The notes under the pieces were generated by a model. The model did not search any database, was not told the DNA's origin, and saw nothing but the letters and a program-made list of their open reading frames with translations. 64,000 bases of DNA. It comes from a virus. The stretch lies in the IMG/VR virus record IMGVR_UViG_3300028840_001747, positions 1-64,000 of that record, one strand, 5' to 3'. The position numbers and the translations under genes are program-made. This document shows, one piece after another, positions 16,848 through 25,722 of the stretch (its first letter is position 1; every line of letters starts with the position of its first letter).

Positions 16848-18602
16848 TTATACTCCTGTTATATTAAATCGTGAATATCCTACTATACTTTCTCTATTTG
16901 TTGTATCTTGTTCCATTAGTGATACATATAAATAACTTCCACCCGTATAATGAGCTGATTGACTTATTGATCCCGTAAACTCTAATTTTATTCTCGCCGT
17001 TGATCCTACACTTGAAAATGTGTGATCTACATCGGCTAAATAATCATAATTCTCATATGTAGTTCCACCATCATTACTTACTTTTATATATAAATCGGCT
17101 CCGGATGCAGTATATAAATCTGCCGTTGCATTCCCTACATAAATAGAGCCAATATTTACATTTTGTGGTAATGTGAAATCTCCAAATGTTATACTCCCTG
17201 TCTCACATAAACCCATTCCATCTGGCCATTTGTCTCTTGAATATGACCTAAAACCATCATCATTATATGTAGAAAACAACCAATATTCTTCTCCATCTTC
17301 ATCAGTAGTCAAAGTGAGATTCGCACCATATGAAGCAAAAAATTCATTGCCATCCGATTCATATGACACAACTTGACCACCACCACCAGTACGTATGTCG
17401 CCAGTTCCATACCCATTTGTATAATATATTGGATCACCAACCATTACCATATTTATTTGATCTATCCAACCCATGTACGCTAAATGATTTCTATCAGGCA
17501 TTACAAAAATGAATTTGTCTTTCAATGTTGGATGTTCTTGATAACTACCATAATATACTTCTTTTGCTTGTGGAACATATCTTACTTCGGCTTTATTTAA
17601 TGAATTAATATGTGATCGTATTACTTTACCCTCTTGACCCCAAACAAACGGCCCTCCAGGTACAGCTCCTGTCACAAAACTATTATCAACATATAAAAAT
17701 CTTCCTATAAACCCCGGACACAACATTTCAAATGAATTTCCGGTTCTACTATTATCACTTCCAGTTTTCATAAGAATTGTACCCATATTATAATGATCAT
17801 TTGATATTCCTAAATCCGTTGTCCTAAAACAAATCGTTTGAGCACCAACTACAGATGAAGATGGTTGTGAAGCACTTTGAACTAAAATTGTATCTCCATC
17901 ACGCAACCATGAACCTATTACCCAATCCTCTTTTGGATAATATCTCATATGACCATATCTCATGTCTGTTACTCTGTTTGTCGCCAATAAATCGTCGCTC
18001 GATGAATCTTGTGTGTTCCACTTCGTTGTATAATTATAATCACCTGTGTCATAATGACCCAAATACAACCAATCTCCGGCGACGGCGAGCCCGTTGTAAT
18101 ACGGGTAACCGGGTGAATCATGACTTATCCCATGTCCTGTTGTCGTTATCGTATCTACTTTCGTTATACTACTCGTATCACTAAAATCATATTTGGCTAT
18201 ACCTGCAGACCCATATCGTCCTACATACGCTTGATACCTCTCCCTATCAACCGCAATAGAGTTTTGTGTGTTAGCTCCTATTGGAACAGAATCCCAATAT
18301 AAAATACTCATACTTCCTGCAGTTTTCATTTTACGAACACAAAATCCATCGCCCCAACCCGCACTTACTACTAAATCGCCAGTCGAATTTGGAGTTGGAT
18401 CAGGAATAGTATGAACTAAATCAGGATTTATCGTTCTCGTACCTTTTAATGTAGACGCACCTTCATAAAAATCAAAATTATCAGTTCTAAAATTAAATCC
18501 AACTTGTATATGATTTCCACGATGAAAATTCCATATAGTATTTTCACCTGCTATTGCTTGTGCTTTCTCGTTTATATAATATGTCGTTGATTTTAATCCC
18601 AT
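16848..18602 (-). CDS. Beta-propeller adhesin, paralogue of the next upstream gene
   Basis: A 584-residue protein with repeated strands such as AKYDFSDTSSITKVDTI, YYNGLAVAGDWLYLGHYD and MRYGHMRYYPKEDWVIGSWL, a beta-propeller arrangement, then a C-terminal beta-sandwich from about residue 470 (GSITFGDFTLPQNVNIGSIY). Its counterpart at 18603 has RIDYSDTSSLSVEV, YHSGLEVVGDYLYICPDD and GNIVFGDFQLEDETNISSIQ in the same order, so the two are tandem paralogues. The ATG follows the previous stop without a gap. Probably a carbohydrate- or surface-binding head. No catalytic residues recognised. Confidence 0.65.
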   Translation of the reverse strand: MGLKSTTYYINEKAQAIAGENTIWNFHRGNHIQVGFNFRTDNFDFYEGASTLKGTRTINPDLVHTIPDPTPNSTGDLVVSAGWGDGFCVRKMKTAGSMSILYWDSVPIGANTQNSIAVDRERYQAYVGRYGSAGIAKYDFSDTSSITKVDTITTTGHGISHDSPGYPYYNGLAVAGDWLYLGHYDTGDYNYTTKWNTQDSSSDDLLATNRVTDMRYGHMRYYPKEDWVIGSWLRDGDTILVQSASQPSSSVVGAQTICFRTTDLGISNDHYNMGTILMKTGSDNSRTGNSFEMLCPGFIGRFLYVDNSFVTGAVPGGPFVWGQEGKVIRSHINSLNKAEVRYVPQAKEVYYGSYQEHPTLKDKFIFVMPDRNHLAYMGWIDQINMVMVGDPIYYTNGYGTGDIRTGGGGQVVSYESDGNEFFASYGANLTLTTDEDGEEYWLFSTYNDDGFRSYSRDKWPDGMGLCETGSITFGDFTLPQNVNIGSIYVGNATADLYTASGADLYIKVSNDGGTTYENYDYLADVDHTFSSVGSTARIKLEFTGSISQSAHYTGGSYLYVSLMEQDTTNRESIVGYSRFNITGV

Positions 18603-20294
18603 TTATACACCTACTATCTTTTTCACCACTACATTCTTTTGTGTTTCTTTTTCTTCCTTGTCAAATCCACGTATAACTACAACTATTCTCTTGAGTGATA
18701 ATAAATACGGCCCACGTTTGCCCGACCCTTGTAATACAAACTTTACACGAACCGTGTTTCCCCTCGTGTTGAATCTTCTTATTCCCTCTTTACGCCAATC
18801 ATATGCTTGATAATGATTTCCACCATCATTACTTACAAATACCTTGAAATATGTGTCGTCACCGGGTTCAAATACCATATTTGCTATTTTATTTATTTGT
18901 ATTGATGAAATATTCGTTTCATCTTCAAGTTGAAAATCACCAAAAACAATATTTCCTTGTGATACAAGTTCCAAAAAATTAGGAAAATTATTTATATCAT
19001 ACGATATAAACGCACTACCATCACCATCATAACCACCTAATACCCAATATTCAGTTCCCTCAGATGCTTGAACTTTATGATATGGATGTGGACACCAAGT
19101 ATATGTAAAATTAAGAGCATTTGGCCCCGTTGTCGGTTGTGTCGTCGTTGTTCCTTTTTTTCTATATCCATACGCATTTATAGGCCCAACTCCTACCCAA
19201 TTTTGATTCTCTACATCTATCCAACCAAAATTTCTACCTGTCCAAGTTGCGTAATTTCTAACTATAGGCATATCACTTCCATATACCGGATGTTTTTTAG
19301 CATGTATACCCTCAATAAACAATAATACTGTTCTCCATCTAGCATCAGTATTGTACCTTGTACCAGCTTCTAACAAAGTTGGAACATTCGTTGTTCCTTC
19401 AATACAAGCACTTATATCTACTTTACAAAATCTTCCATAATTGGTTGATATTATCATAATATTTGGATCGTCGTTATCAGGCACCCATAAATGTGTATAT
19501 GTATCATTTCCGCCCATTATACTATCAGTTCTTACTTGAAATGCGGACGCGGTTACTTCAGATGGATCGGCTTCCGCATAAGAAGCTGTAGCACTTGGAT
19601 TTACTACCACTCTCAACATAGCATCCGCCCTTGACACATAATAAAGTCGATCATGTTCTGCATCATACCAACAATGACCATATCTATGACTATTTATTTG
19701 ATTTTTTACCGTTAAATTTTCAGCAGTTTCACTTGGAATGTGCCAACGAAATACCGTTGTAGTTCCTTTATCATCAGGACATATATAAAGATAGTCGCCA
19801 ACTACCTCTAATCCACTATGATATGTATATCCAACTTCATCACTCGGCAAACCATTTCCTGCTTCCGTTAAAACCTCAACCGATAAACTCGATGTATCAC
19901 TATAATCTATTCGTCCTATATTATCATATACCCAATTTCCAAAATAAAAATGTTTCCTTACAGGATCTACAGCACAACTTGGATAATACGCATAACCGTT
20001 CATCGGTGTACTATTATTGTAAACAACAGTAAAAGTACCATCGTCATTCAATCGTCTTATCCCTACTCCATCAGAATATCCAGCACAAAATATAAGATTT
20101 CCATCAACTTTTACACTATCTTGTGACAATCCACGATCACCACTCCCTGCTCCACCGCGGCTTGTCCAATTATTATCCTTTATATTCCACTCTAAACCTA
20201 TATGTGTTCGCCAAACAAACTCAAAATATACATCTTGTTTACTTACAACTTGTTCATTTTGTCCTAACTCAAAACTTTTTATCTTTACTGCCAT
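18603..20294 (-). CDS. Beta-propeller adhesin, first of a tandem paralogous pair
   Basis: A 563-residue protein with the same layout as its downstream neighbour: short N-terminal domain with HIGLEWNIKDNNW, a propeller core with GYSDGVGIRRLNDDGTF and HRYGHCWYDAEHDRLYYVSR, then a beta-sandwich with FKVFVSNDGGNHYQAYDW near residue 490. The matching stretch in the paralogue is LYIKVSNDGGTTYENYDYL. The final 25 residues are strongly charged (FDKEEKETQKNVVVKKIVGV). Starts behind GGAGAGTAAGTT. Duplication followed by divergence is common in receptor-binding genes. Exact function unknown. Confidence 0.65.
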   Translation of the reverse strand: MAVKIKSFELGQNEQVVSKQDVYFEFVWRTHIGLEWNIKDNNWTSRGGAGSGDRGLSQDSVKVDGNLIFCAGYSDGVGIRRLNDDGTFTVVYNNSTPMNGYAYYPSCAVDPVRKHFYFGNWVYDNIGRIDYSDTSSLSVEVLTEAGNGLPSDEVGYTYHSGLEVVGDYLYICPDDKGTTTVFRWHIPSETAENLTVKNQINSHRYGHCWYDAEHDRLYYVSRADAMLRVVVNPSATASYAEADPSEVTASAFQVRTDSIMGGNDTYTHLWVPDNDDPNIMIISTNYGRFCKVDISACIEGTTNVPTLLEAGTRYNTDARWRTVLLFIEGIHAKKHPVYGSDMPIVRNYATWTGRNFGWIDVENQNWVGVGPINAYGYRKKGTTTTQPTTGPNALNFTYTWCPHPYHKVQASEGTEYWVLGGYDGDGSAFISYDINNFPNFLELVSQGNIVFGDFQLEDETNISSIQINKIANMVFEPGDDTYFKVFVSNDGGNHYQAYDWRKEGIRRFNTRGNTVRVKFVLQGSGKRGPYLLSLKRIVVVIRGFDKEEKETQKNVVVKKIVGV

Positions 20295-20297
20295 AAC

Positions 20298-20588
20298 TTA
20301 CTCTCCAAGAACCGGTCTACTTCCAGATATTCCTTCTATCGCATCTTCTAACGCATTTATTGTATTTTGATGTACAAATTCAAATTCATTGAAATTATTT
20401 TCAATCGCGTCAGCTATATCAATTTCATATCCCTTTCCATCCATCCAATCTTGTAAATTTTGAATCCTTACCTGAAGAGCAACATCAAGTCCTCTGTCGC
20501 CACGAAAACGTTCCCTCTCACTTCGTTGAATCTTCACTTCATCATTTATTCTATTCCATTCTTCCATAAGTAAATCTAAATCACTCAT
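20298..20588 (-). CDS. Small acidic helical protein inside the fibre locus
   Basis: A 96-residue protein, largely helical: MSDLDLLMEEWNRINDEVKI, RIQNLQDWMDGKGYEIDIAD, then HQNTINALEDAIEGISGSRP. It is the only small gene within the fibre locus and has AGGAGTTTTAT before its ATG, three bases upstream of the propeller gene pair. Its place between a fibre and two adhesins suggests an adaptor or fibre assembly helper. I do not recognise it and this is inference. Confidence 0.55.
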   Translation of the reverse strand: MSDLDLLMEEWNRINDEVKIQRSERERFRGDRGLDVALQVRIQNLQDWMDGKGYEIDIADAIENNFNEFEFVHQNTINALEDAIEGISGSRPVLGE

Positions 20589-20600
20589 ATAAAACTCCTA

Positions 20601-23465
20601 TTATGTATTTGTTACAACATATACCCAAAATTGATGATATTTCTCTAAATCGGCCTCCGGGATCGCATACATATATGAATTTGCACGACCACTATAAATT
20701 TCTGTAGCAGCAGCTTCATCTAAATCTCCCTCAACAAGTTCAGCATCTTTCTTTATCGTTACACTCGCAAATCGTCTATCATTTGGTACATCGTATTGTA
20801 TATAATAATGTTCAGTCATATTCACAACCTCAAGATTTGTTACATCGGCTACTTGACCGGATGAAGATGCTGCGGCAGTAGCAGCGGTTGATCTTTTACC
20901 TGCTTTCAACGCATATACTCTATAATCTAAACTTCCACTTATTGTAAATGAGTTGTCTATTATAGTCATTGGATCAGTTATACTATCTTCTTTTACTAAA
21001 CCAACTAAACTATACGCATTATGAGCTCCACCTTCCGCTCTCCAAACTTCGTATTCATTTATTCCAAGTGTCGCTGAAGCAGAAAAGGACACACTAAATG
21101 TATCAGTATTATCAGTTAATGTTACACTTGTTGGAGCATTTGGAACACTTTGAGATATGTCGCCATAAATAGCTGATCCAGAAAGAAATCCATTTGTGAT
21201 AAGATTACCTGTACTTGCATTCAATGACATACAAGGTACAGTACCATACGACCAAATAAAACCTCTATCAGTTCCACTGGACATTATATTAGCTATATAA
21301 TAACTTGATACTTCACCATGCATATATGTAGCACCAGTTTGCATATGAATTCCATATACGGTCGGTGGATTACTCCACAAACCTAAACCATATGTTGTAT
21401 TAGCACCAATTTGAATTATTCCGGCAACCGAAAGTGCACGATTAGGAACAGTATTTATACCTACATTTCCACCAAATGTCGCACCATTACTTGCTGAGAA
21501 AACGGACGCACTTACCATATTCCATACGTGTAATGAATGACTATTTGCTAATTGTAAGTTTGGATCACTCGTTCCTATTCCTACATAACTTCCGGTAACT
21601 CTAAGTGTGTAGTCGCCAAATGTTCCCATTGTTACGGTGTCCTCGGCTTCAACGGATAAAATAGGAATACCACTTATATCATTTACCTCAAATAATGTAC
21701 CAACAAATGAATCTCTTACTTGGAATAATGAACCTTGACTACCCTCTATATTCAATACGGTCGAACCACTTGAATAAACATGAAGTGGATATGAAGGCAC
21801 AGTTCCTATTCCAACTCCATAACTATGTGACGCATATAACATACTTGATGAAATAAATCCGGTTGCTCCATCAATACGTAATGTTTCGCCTTGTGTCGTA
21901 TATACTCTCGTGTCAACGTCACCACTCGTAGAATCACCAAGAATAACTGAGTCGCCATTGTTTATCTGCATTAGATTTGATCCTGCAGAATAAAAATGAT
22001 GTTGTGTAGATGTCATTCTATGATATGTGTTTGTCGGCCCATCCCAAGCACGAAGATATTCATTTACAAGTATGTCGCCATTTACACTTAAATGATATGT
22101 TCCTCGTGTAGTATTGATCCCAACTTTACCTTCAACCTCTAACGATGAAGCTGATACAACAGAACCAGACAACCATATTTGTGATTTTCTAAATCGAGCT
22201 ATTTCAGTATTATCGGAATAAATATTAACTTCATGACCATTTCCAGTATCACCGGCTCTTATTTGTAACTCACCATTTTGTGCTATTGATTGAATAGAAT
22301 GAAATACAGAATTATTTGATTCAAAATAAATAGCATTTGTATCGGTGGTATCTTGACTTTCTATTCTTAGTGCAGTTGAACCCGTCGAATACACATGAAG
22401 TTGTGAAACGGGCGTTGCTGTTCCTATTCCTAATCTTCCTGCTCTATCTAATATCATTCGATACGCAGCACCTGCAACGGCCCATGAAATTTTATTCCAT
22501 GTTCCACTACCCATTTGTAATTCATCTGTAGCAAGACCGGTCGCTACCCACAATGTTGTTCCACTTGCATTCCTTATCCTATATCCTTGTGTATTGTCAA
22601 CAACTATATATCCATCACGCACTTCTAATTTATCAATAGGATTGTCCGTTCCAATACCTACATTACCATTCGCATCTATTCTCATTCGTTCATTTGTATG
22701 TCCTGCAGTATAAAATCGTATCACTCCACTGGCATGGCGGGCTAATATAGATAATCCACCAGAAAGATTTTCCTCAGTCGCTAAAATTCCACCATCTTGT
22801 ACATACGCACCAGCCGTAGTATATCCAGTTCCAAGAGTTATTATTCTACATGATGAATCAATAGAACCAGCATTTGATGTAATAAGTTGTGAACTTACAG
22901 TTGTTCCAGCATTAGGATTGTTCACCATCAGTTGTGTATTACCATCTTGACTTTTTTCTACGTGAACAAACATAGACGGATTCGTTGTACCAATACCTAC
23001 ATTACCATTTCCACTAACAAACATATATTCGTCACCAATTTGTAATAAATCGTCAGCTCCACTTCCACTTATATTGAGTTTTACCGTTCCTGGCGAAGAA
23101 TTTCCTATTCCTACATAACTACCGGTTACAAATAATGTATATTTATTATATGTTCCTGCTATAACAGTGTCTGTGGCTTGAACTTCTAATATTGGAAGTC
23201 CAGATTGATCGTTGACCTCAAATAAAGTTCCTACAAATGAATCTTGTACAGAAAATAATGTTCCTTGACTTCCCTCTACATTGAATATAGTTGATCCGCT
23301 TGAATATATGTGTAAAGGATATGACGGATTTGTACCAATACCAACGTCACCACTTCCACTTATTATCAGGTCGCCACTACTCGCGGAAATGATTGAATCT
23401 ATTTCACCATCAGTCCTAAACCTTATCGATCCCGATCTCGGGACTATAAATACGTCTGTCGCCAC
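20601..23465 (-). CDS. Tail fibre protein with shaft repeats and C-terminal FN3-like domains
   Basis: A 954-residue protein starting with GTG behind GGAGAAATTAA. Two long segments are duplicates: NPSYPLHIYSSGSTIFNVEG ... SFVGTLFEVNDQSGLPILEV near residues 45-110, and PSYPLHVYSSGSTVLNIEGS ... SFVGTLFEVNDISGIPILSV near 560-620. VGIGT-type repeats fill the shaft. From about residue 770 the protein changes to an FN3-like fold (NAPTSVTLTDNTDTFSVSFS, INEYEVWRAEGG, SLDYRVYALKAGKRS) and ends in a second similar domain. FN3 domains on phage fibres are thought to give weak carbohydrate contacts. A likely side or long fibre. Confidence 0.7.
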   Translation of the reverse strand: MATDVFIVPRSGSIRFRTDGEIDSIISASSGDLIISGSGDVGIGTNPSYPLHIYSSGSTIFNVEGSQGTLFSVQDSFVGTLFEVNDQSGLPILEVQATDTVIAGTYNKYTLFVTGSYVGIGNSSPGTVKLNISGSGADDLLQIGDEYMFVSGNGNVGIGTTNPSMFVHVEKSQDGNTQLMVNNPNAGTTVSSQLITSNAGSIDSSCRIITLGTGYTTAGAYVQDGGILATEENLSGGLSILARHASGVIRFYTAGHTNERMRIDANGNVGIGTDNPIDKLEVRDGYIVVDNTQGYRIRNASGTTLWVATGLATDELQMGSGTWNKISWAVAGAAYRMILDRAGRLGIGTATPVSQLHVYSTGSTALRIESQDTTDTNAIYFESNNSVFHSIQSIAQNGELQIRAGDTGNGHEVNIYSDNTEIARFRKSQIWLSGSVVSASSLEVEGKVGINTTRGTYHLSVNGDILVNEYLRAWDGPTNTYHRMTSTQHHFYSAGSNLMQINNGDSVILGDSTSGDVDTRVYTTQGETLRIDGATGFISSSMLYASHSYGVGIGTVPSYPLHVYSSGSTVLNIEGSQGSLFQVRDSFVGTLFEVNDISGIPILSVEAEDTVTMGTFGDYTLRVTGSYVGIGTSDPNLQLANSHSLHVWNMVSASVFSASNGATFGGNVGINTVPNRALSVAGIIQIGANTTYGLGLWSNPPTVYGIHMQTGATYMHGEVSSYYIANIMSSGTDRGFIWSYGTVPCMSLNASTGNLITNGFLSGSAIYGDISQSVPNAPTSVTLTDNTDTFSVSFSASATLGINEYEVWRAEGGAHNAYSLVGLVKEDSITDPMTIIDNSFTISGSLDYRVYALKAGKRSTAATAAASSSGQVADVTNLEVVNMTEHYYIQYDVPNDRRFASVTIKKDAELVEGDLDEAAATEIYSGRANSYMYAIPEADLEKYHQFWVYVVTNT

Positions 23466-23492
23466 TTAATTTCTCCAATTATACCTTGTAAG

Positions 23493-23502
23493 TATAAATA
23501 TT
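23493..23502 (-). promoter_or_regulatory. Possible late-type promoter inside the fibre locus
   Basis: AATATTTATA on the minus strand, one mismatch to the late motif, about 30 bases before the GTG at 23465. It could give separate expression of the downstream half of the fibre locus. Confidence 0.4.
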
Positions 23503-23503
23503 A

Positions 23504-24235
23504 TTATTTACCAAATCTACCCCTTGTTGATAAATAATTCTCATATATTTCTTCATCACTCAATACTCTATCATAAAATAAAACTTGTCCAATAGCACCA
23601 TTTGGAACATATGCATTATCCCTACCAAAATATGTTACTCCAGAACCATTATCCACTTGTTTTACGTGCGCACAAGTGTCAGGATTTTCAACTCTTATAT
23701 TTCCATCTACATACATCTTTATACCTTCAGTAGATGAAAGTGTAATCGTATGATGTCTCCAAGTACCATTAGGATGTGATACCGGAAATGGATCAAGAGC
23801 TGTTGGATAATAACTTCCGGTTCCGGTTACATCCATACGCATCGTTATTCTATTTATTGAACCTCCACTATTTACAACACTAACCCAAAAAAGATTTCCA
23901 TTTACTCCAGTTATCATTTGATGATACGCATCAGTTGGAATTGTACCACCACCTGCCGACCCATCGCGGCGCCACCAATATTGTAAAGTAAAATCAGTTG
24001 TAGCTTGAGTAATAGGCCCATTAGTAGAATTTCTAATTTGAGTTGGATGTGTACCATCAAATATAATACGATCTTCCGTATCAAATTGACTATGACTTAC
24101 TTGTGCATCAAACTTAGCATTATTGACTTTATCATACCAATAATCACTTCCACTTACCCAACTTTGGCGATCTTCCCAATCCATACACCAAACTAAACCA
24201 CTTTGTATTATTCTTCCGCCACCAAATCCGCTCAT
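23504..24235 (-). CDS. Single LamG-type lectin-like protein
   Basis: A 243-residue protein made of one LamG/concanavalin-A-like sandwich. Typical pieces are GLVWCMDWEDRQSWVSGSD at the start, ATTDFTLQYWWRRDGS in the middle, WRHHTITLSSTEGIKMYVDG, and the closing GAIGQVLFYDRVLSDEEIYE. The last motif (L-x-x-E-I-x-x-N) is the usual end of Laminin_G_3 domains. It ends RGRFGK, as does the protein before it (RSRFGK). ATGA overlap with the preceding gene. Likely a glycan-binding fibre tip module encoded as a separate chain. Confidence 0.75.
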   Translation of the reverse strand: MSGFGGGRIIQSGLVWCMDWEDRQSWVSGSDYWYDKVNNAKFDAQVSHSQFDTEDRIIFDGTHPTQIRNSTNGPITQATTDFTLQYWWRRDGSAGGGTIPTDAYHQMITGVNGNLFWVSVVNSGGSINRITMRMDVTGTGSYYPTALDPFPVSHPNGTWRHHTITLSSTEGIKMYVDGNIRVENPDTCAHVKQVDNGSGVTYFGRDNAYVPNGAIGQVLFYDRVLSDEEIYENYLSTRGRFGK

Positions 24236-25722
24236 TTTCCAAACCTCGATCTTTCACTACTAAAATTATTCCTTATTTCATCAGAATTTAAAGCTCGTTG
24301 ATATATCCTTACTATAGCAATACTTCCGCTAAATACAGCCGCTGCTGCAGCATCAGGTACAGTAGCACTATATCTAAAAGCACCTATATACAATGGATTT
24401 GTTGTATCGGCACTTCCACTCAATGCTGGATCTGATATTTCCGGTCCAGCTTCTTGACCATCAACATAAAATGACATTGTTGTATCACTCCTAACACCAA
24501 CCGTATGATACCAAGTATCTAATGACGCGGACGCAATAGAATATACTTGTTGTGTCGTGTTTTCCGCATCAGCAATAGCGAATCGTAATGCTTCAGAACT
24601 ATGATGTCCTATAAACCATTCATTTGTTCCGGCTAACGCACCAGTATTCCACAAACCTAATATAACAAAATGATAGTTTGACAAATCTTTACCTATTGAC
24701 CATACTTCGGCAGTAAAATCCCCTTCATCAAAATGTAAATCAGGTATATCATCCCTCAAAACTACCGCATAACTATTAGCACCATCTATTTGAAACGCAT
24801 TGTTATTCCAAATCGCAGCTCCATCCCTAAATGATGCTGATATTGTTGTGTCTACTAAATTATATACATCATTACCACTTTCAGGATAACTTTCAGAATT
24901 AGCAGCATCAATATGGAATACTAAACTTTCTGTAACATAAACAACTTCACTCACATCATTTATACTCATATATCTTCCTTTTGTCGCCAGATAGTTTGTC
25001 GTCCTTTCTTCCTCACTCAAAATCCTATTGTATACCTTCAATCCACTCGTCTTTCCCTCAAACCATTTATTTGGGGCAGCAAGACCGGTATTCGTTCCTT
25101 TCTCCTTTCCAAGTTGTATATCATTTGTCGCCCGTCCTACGCCAGACCACGAGGCAAACGTGGCGACATCAAACGCTATTGTTCCTTGTAACTCATTGTC
25201 AATGTATAATGACATCGTTCCATTTACCATGTCACGAGATAATACGCCTTGATGCCATTCACCTTTAGAAACAATCGTCTCAATAGAACGATATGTCGCT
25301 CCATATAAACCACCTGCATCCTGAATTAATGACGCAACTACCCCCGCATTATCAGTTAAAGGAACTGGAAGCGTCCCAGTTACATAACATGCCCCAACCG
25401 TTGGACGTGACCACGTTCCTGCAGTTCCTAAATATCCAAACATACCTGCTGATTCAGATTGAAATGTGTCAATGTTGAACCAACACTCTATCGTCGAATC
25501 TGAGCGATGCCAGAGCGCGTTATCCCACTCTATTTTGTCGTCCACACCATCAAATTGAAAATAACTTCCGGTTAATTGTGGATTTCCACTTATATCACCA
25601 TTGTAATTTCCTGCTAAGTCAACCATCGTTGAACTACCACTTACATAACTCTTACGATTATAAGTGTCGGCATATAATACTAATCCATTTGTCACGGTTC
25701 TTGGATTATGATAAAAACTCAT
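24232..25722 (-). CDS. Two-domain LamG lectin-like protein
   Basis: A 496-residue protein with two LamG-type sandwiches. Domain one (residues 10-250) opens with NGLVLYADTYNRKSYVSG, has DSTIECWFNID and WHQGVLSRDMVNGTMSLYID, and closes with GLKVYNRILSEEERTTNY. Domain two (260-496) opens with SLVFHIDAANSESYPESG, has FTAEVWSIG and WYHTVGVRSDTTMSFYVDG, and closes with RIYQRALNSDEIRNNFSSER. Its start overlaps the previous stop by TAATG. The gene at 23504 looks like a third, separated copy of the same module. Likely glycan binding on a fibre. Confidence 0.78.
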   Translation of the reverse strand: MSFYHNPRTVTNGLVLYADTYNRKSYVSGSSTMVDLAGNYNGDISGNPQLTGSYFQFDGVDDKIEWDNALWHRSDSTIECWFNIDTFQSESAGMFGYLGTAGTWSRPTVGACYVTGTLPVPLTDNAGVVASLIQDAGGLYGATYRSIETIVSKGEWHQGVLSRDMVNGTMSLYIDNELQGTIAFDVATFASWSGVGRATNDIQLGKEKGTNTGLAAPNKWFEGKTSGLKVYNRILSEEERTTNYLATKGRYMSINDVSEVVYVTESLVFHIDAANSESYPESGNDVYNLVDTTISASFRDGAAIWNNNAFQIDGANSYAVVLRDDIPDLHFDEGDFTAEVWSIGKDLSNYHFVILGLWNTGALAGTNEWFIGHHSSEALRFAIADAENTTQQVYSIASASLDTWYHTVGVRSDTTMSFYVDGQEAGPEISDPALSGSADTTNPLYIGAFRYSATVPDAAAAAVFSGSIAIVRIYQRALNSDEIRNNFSSERSRFGK

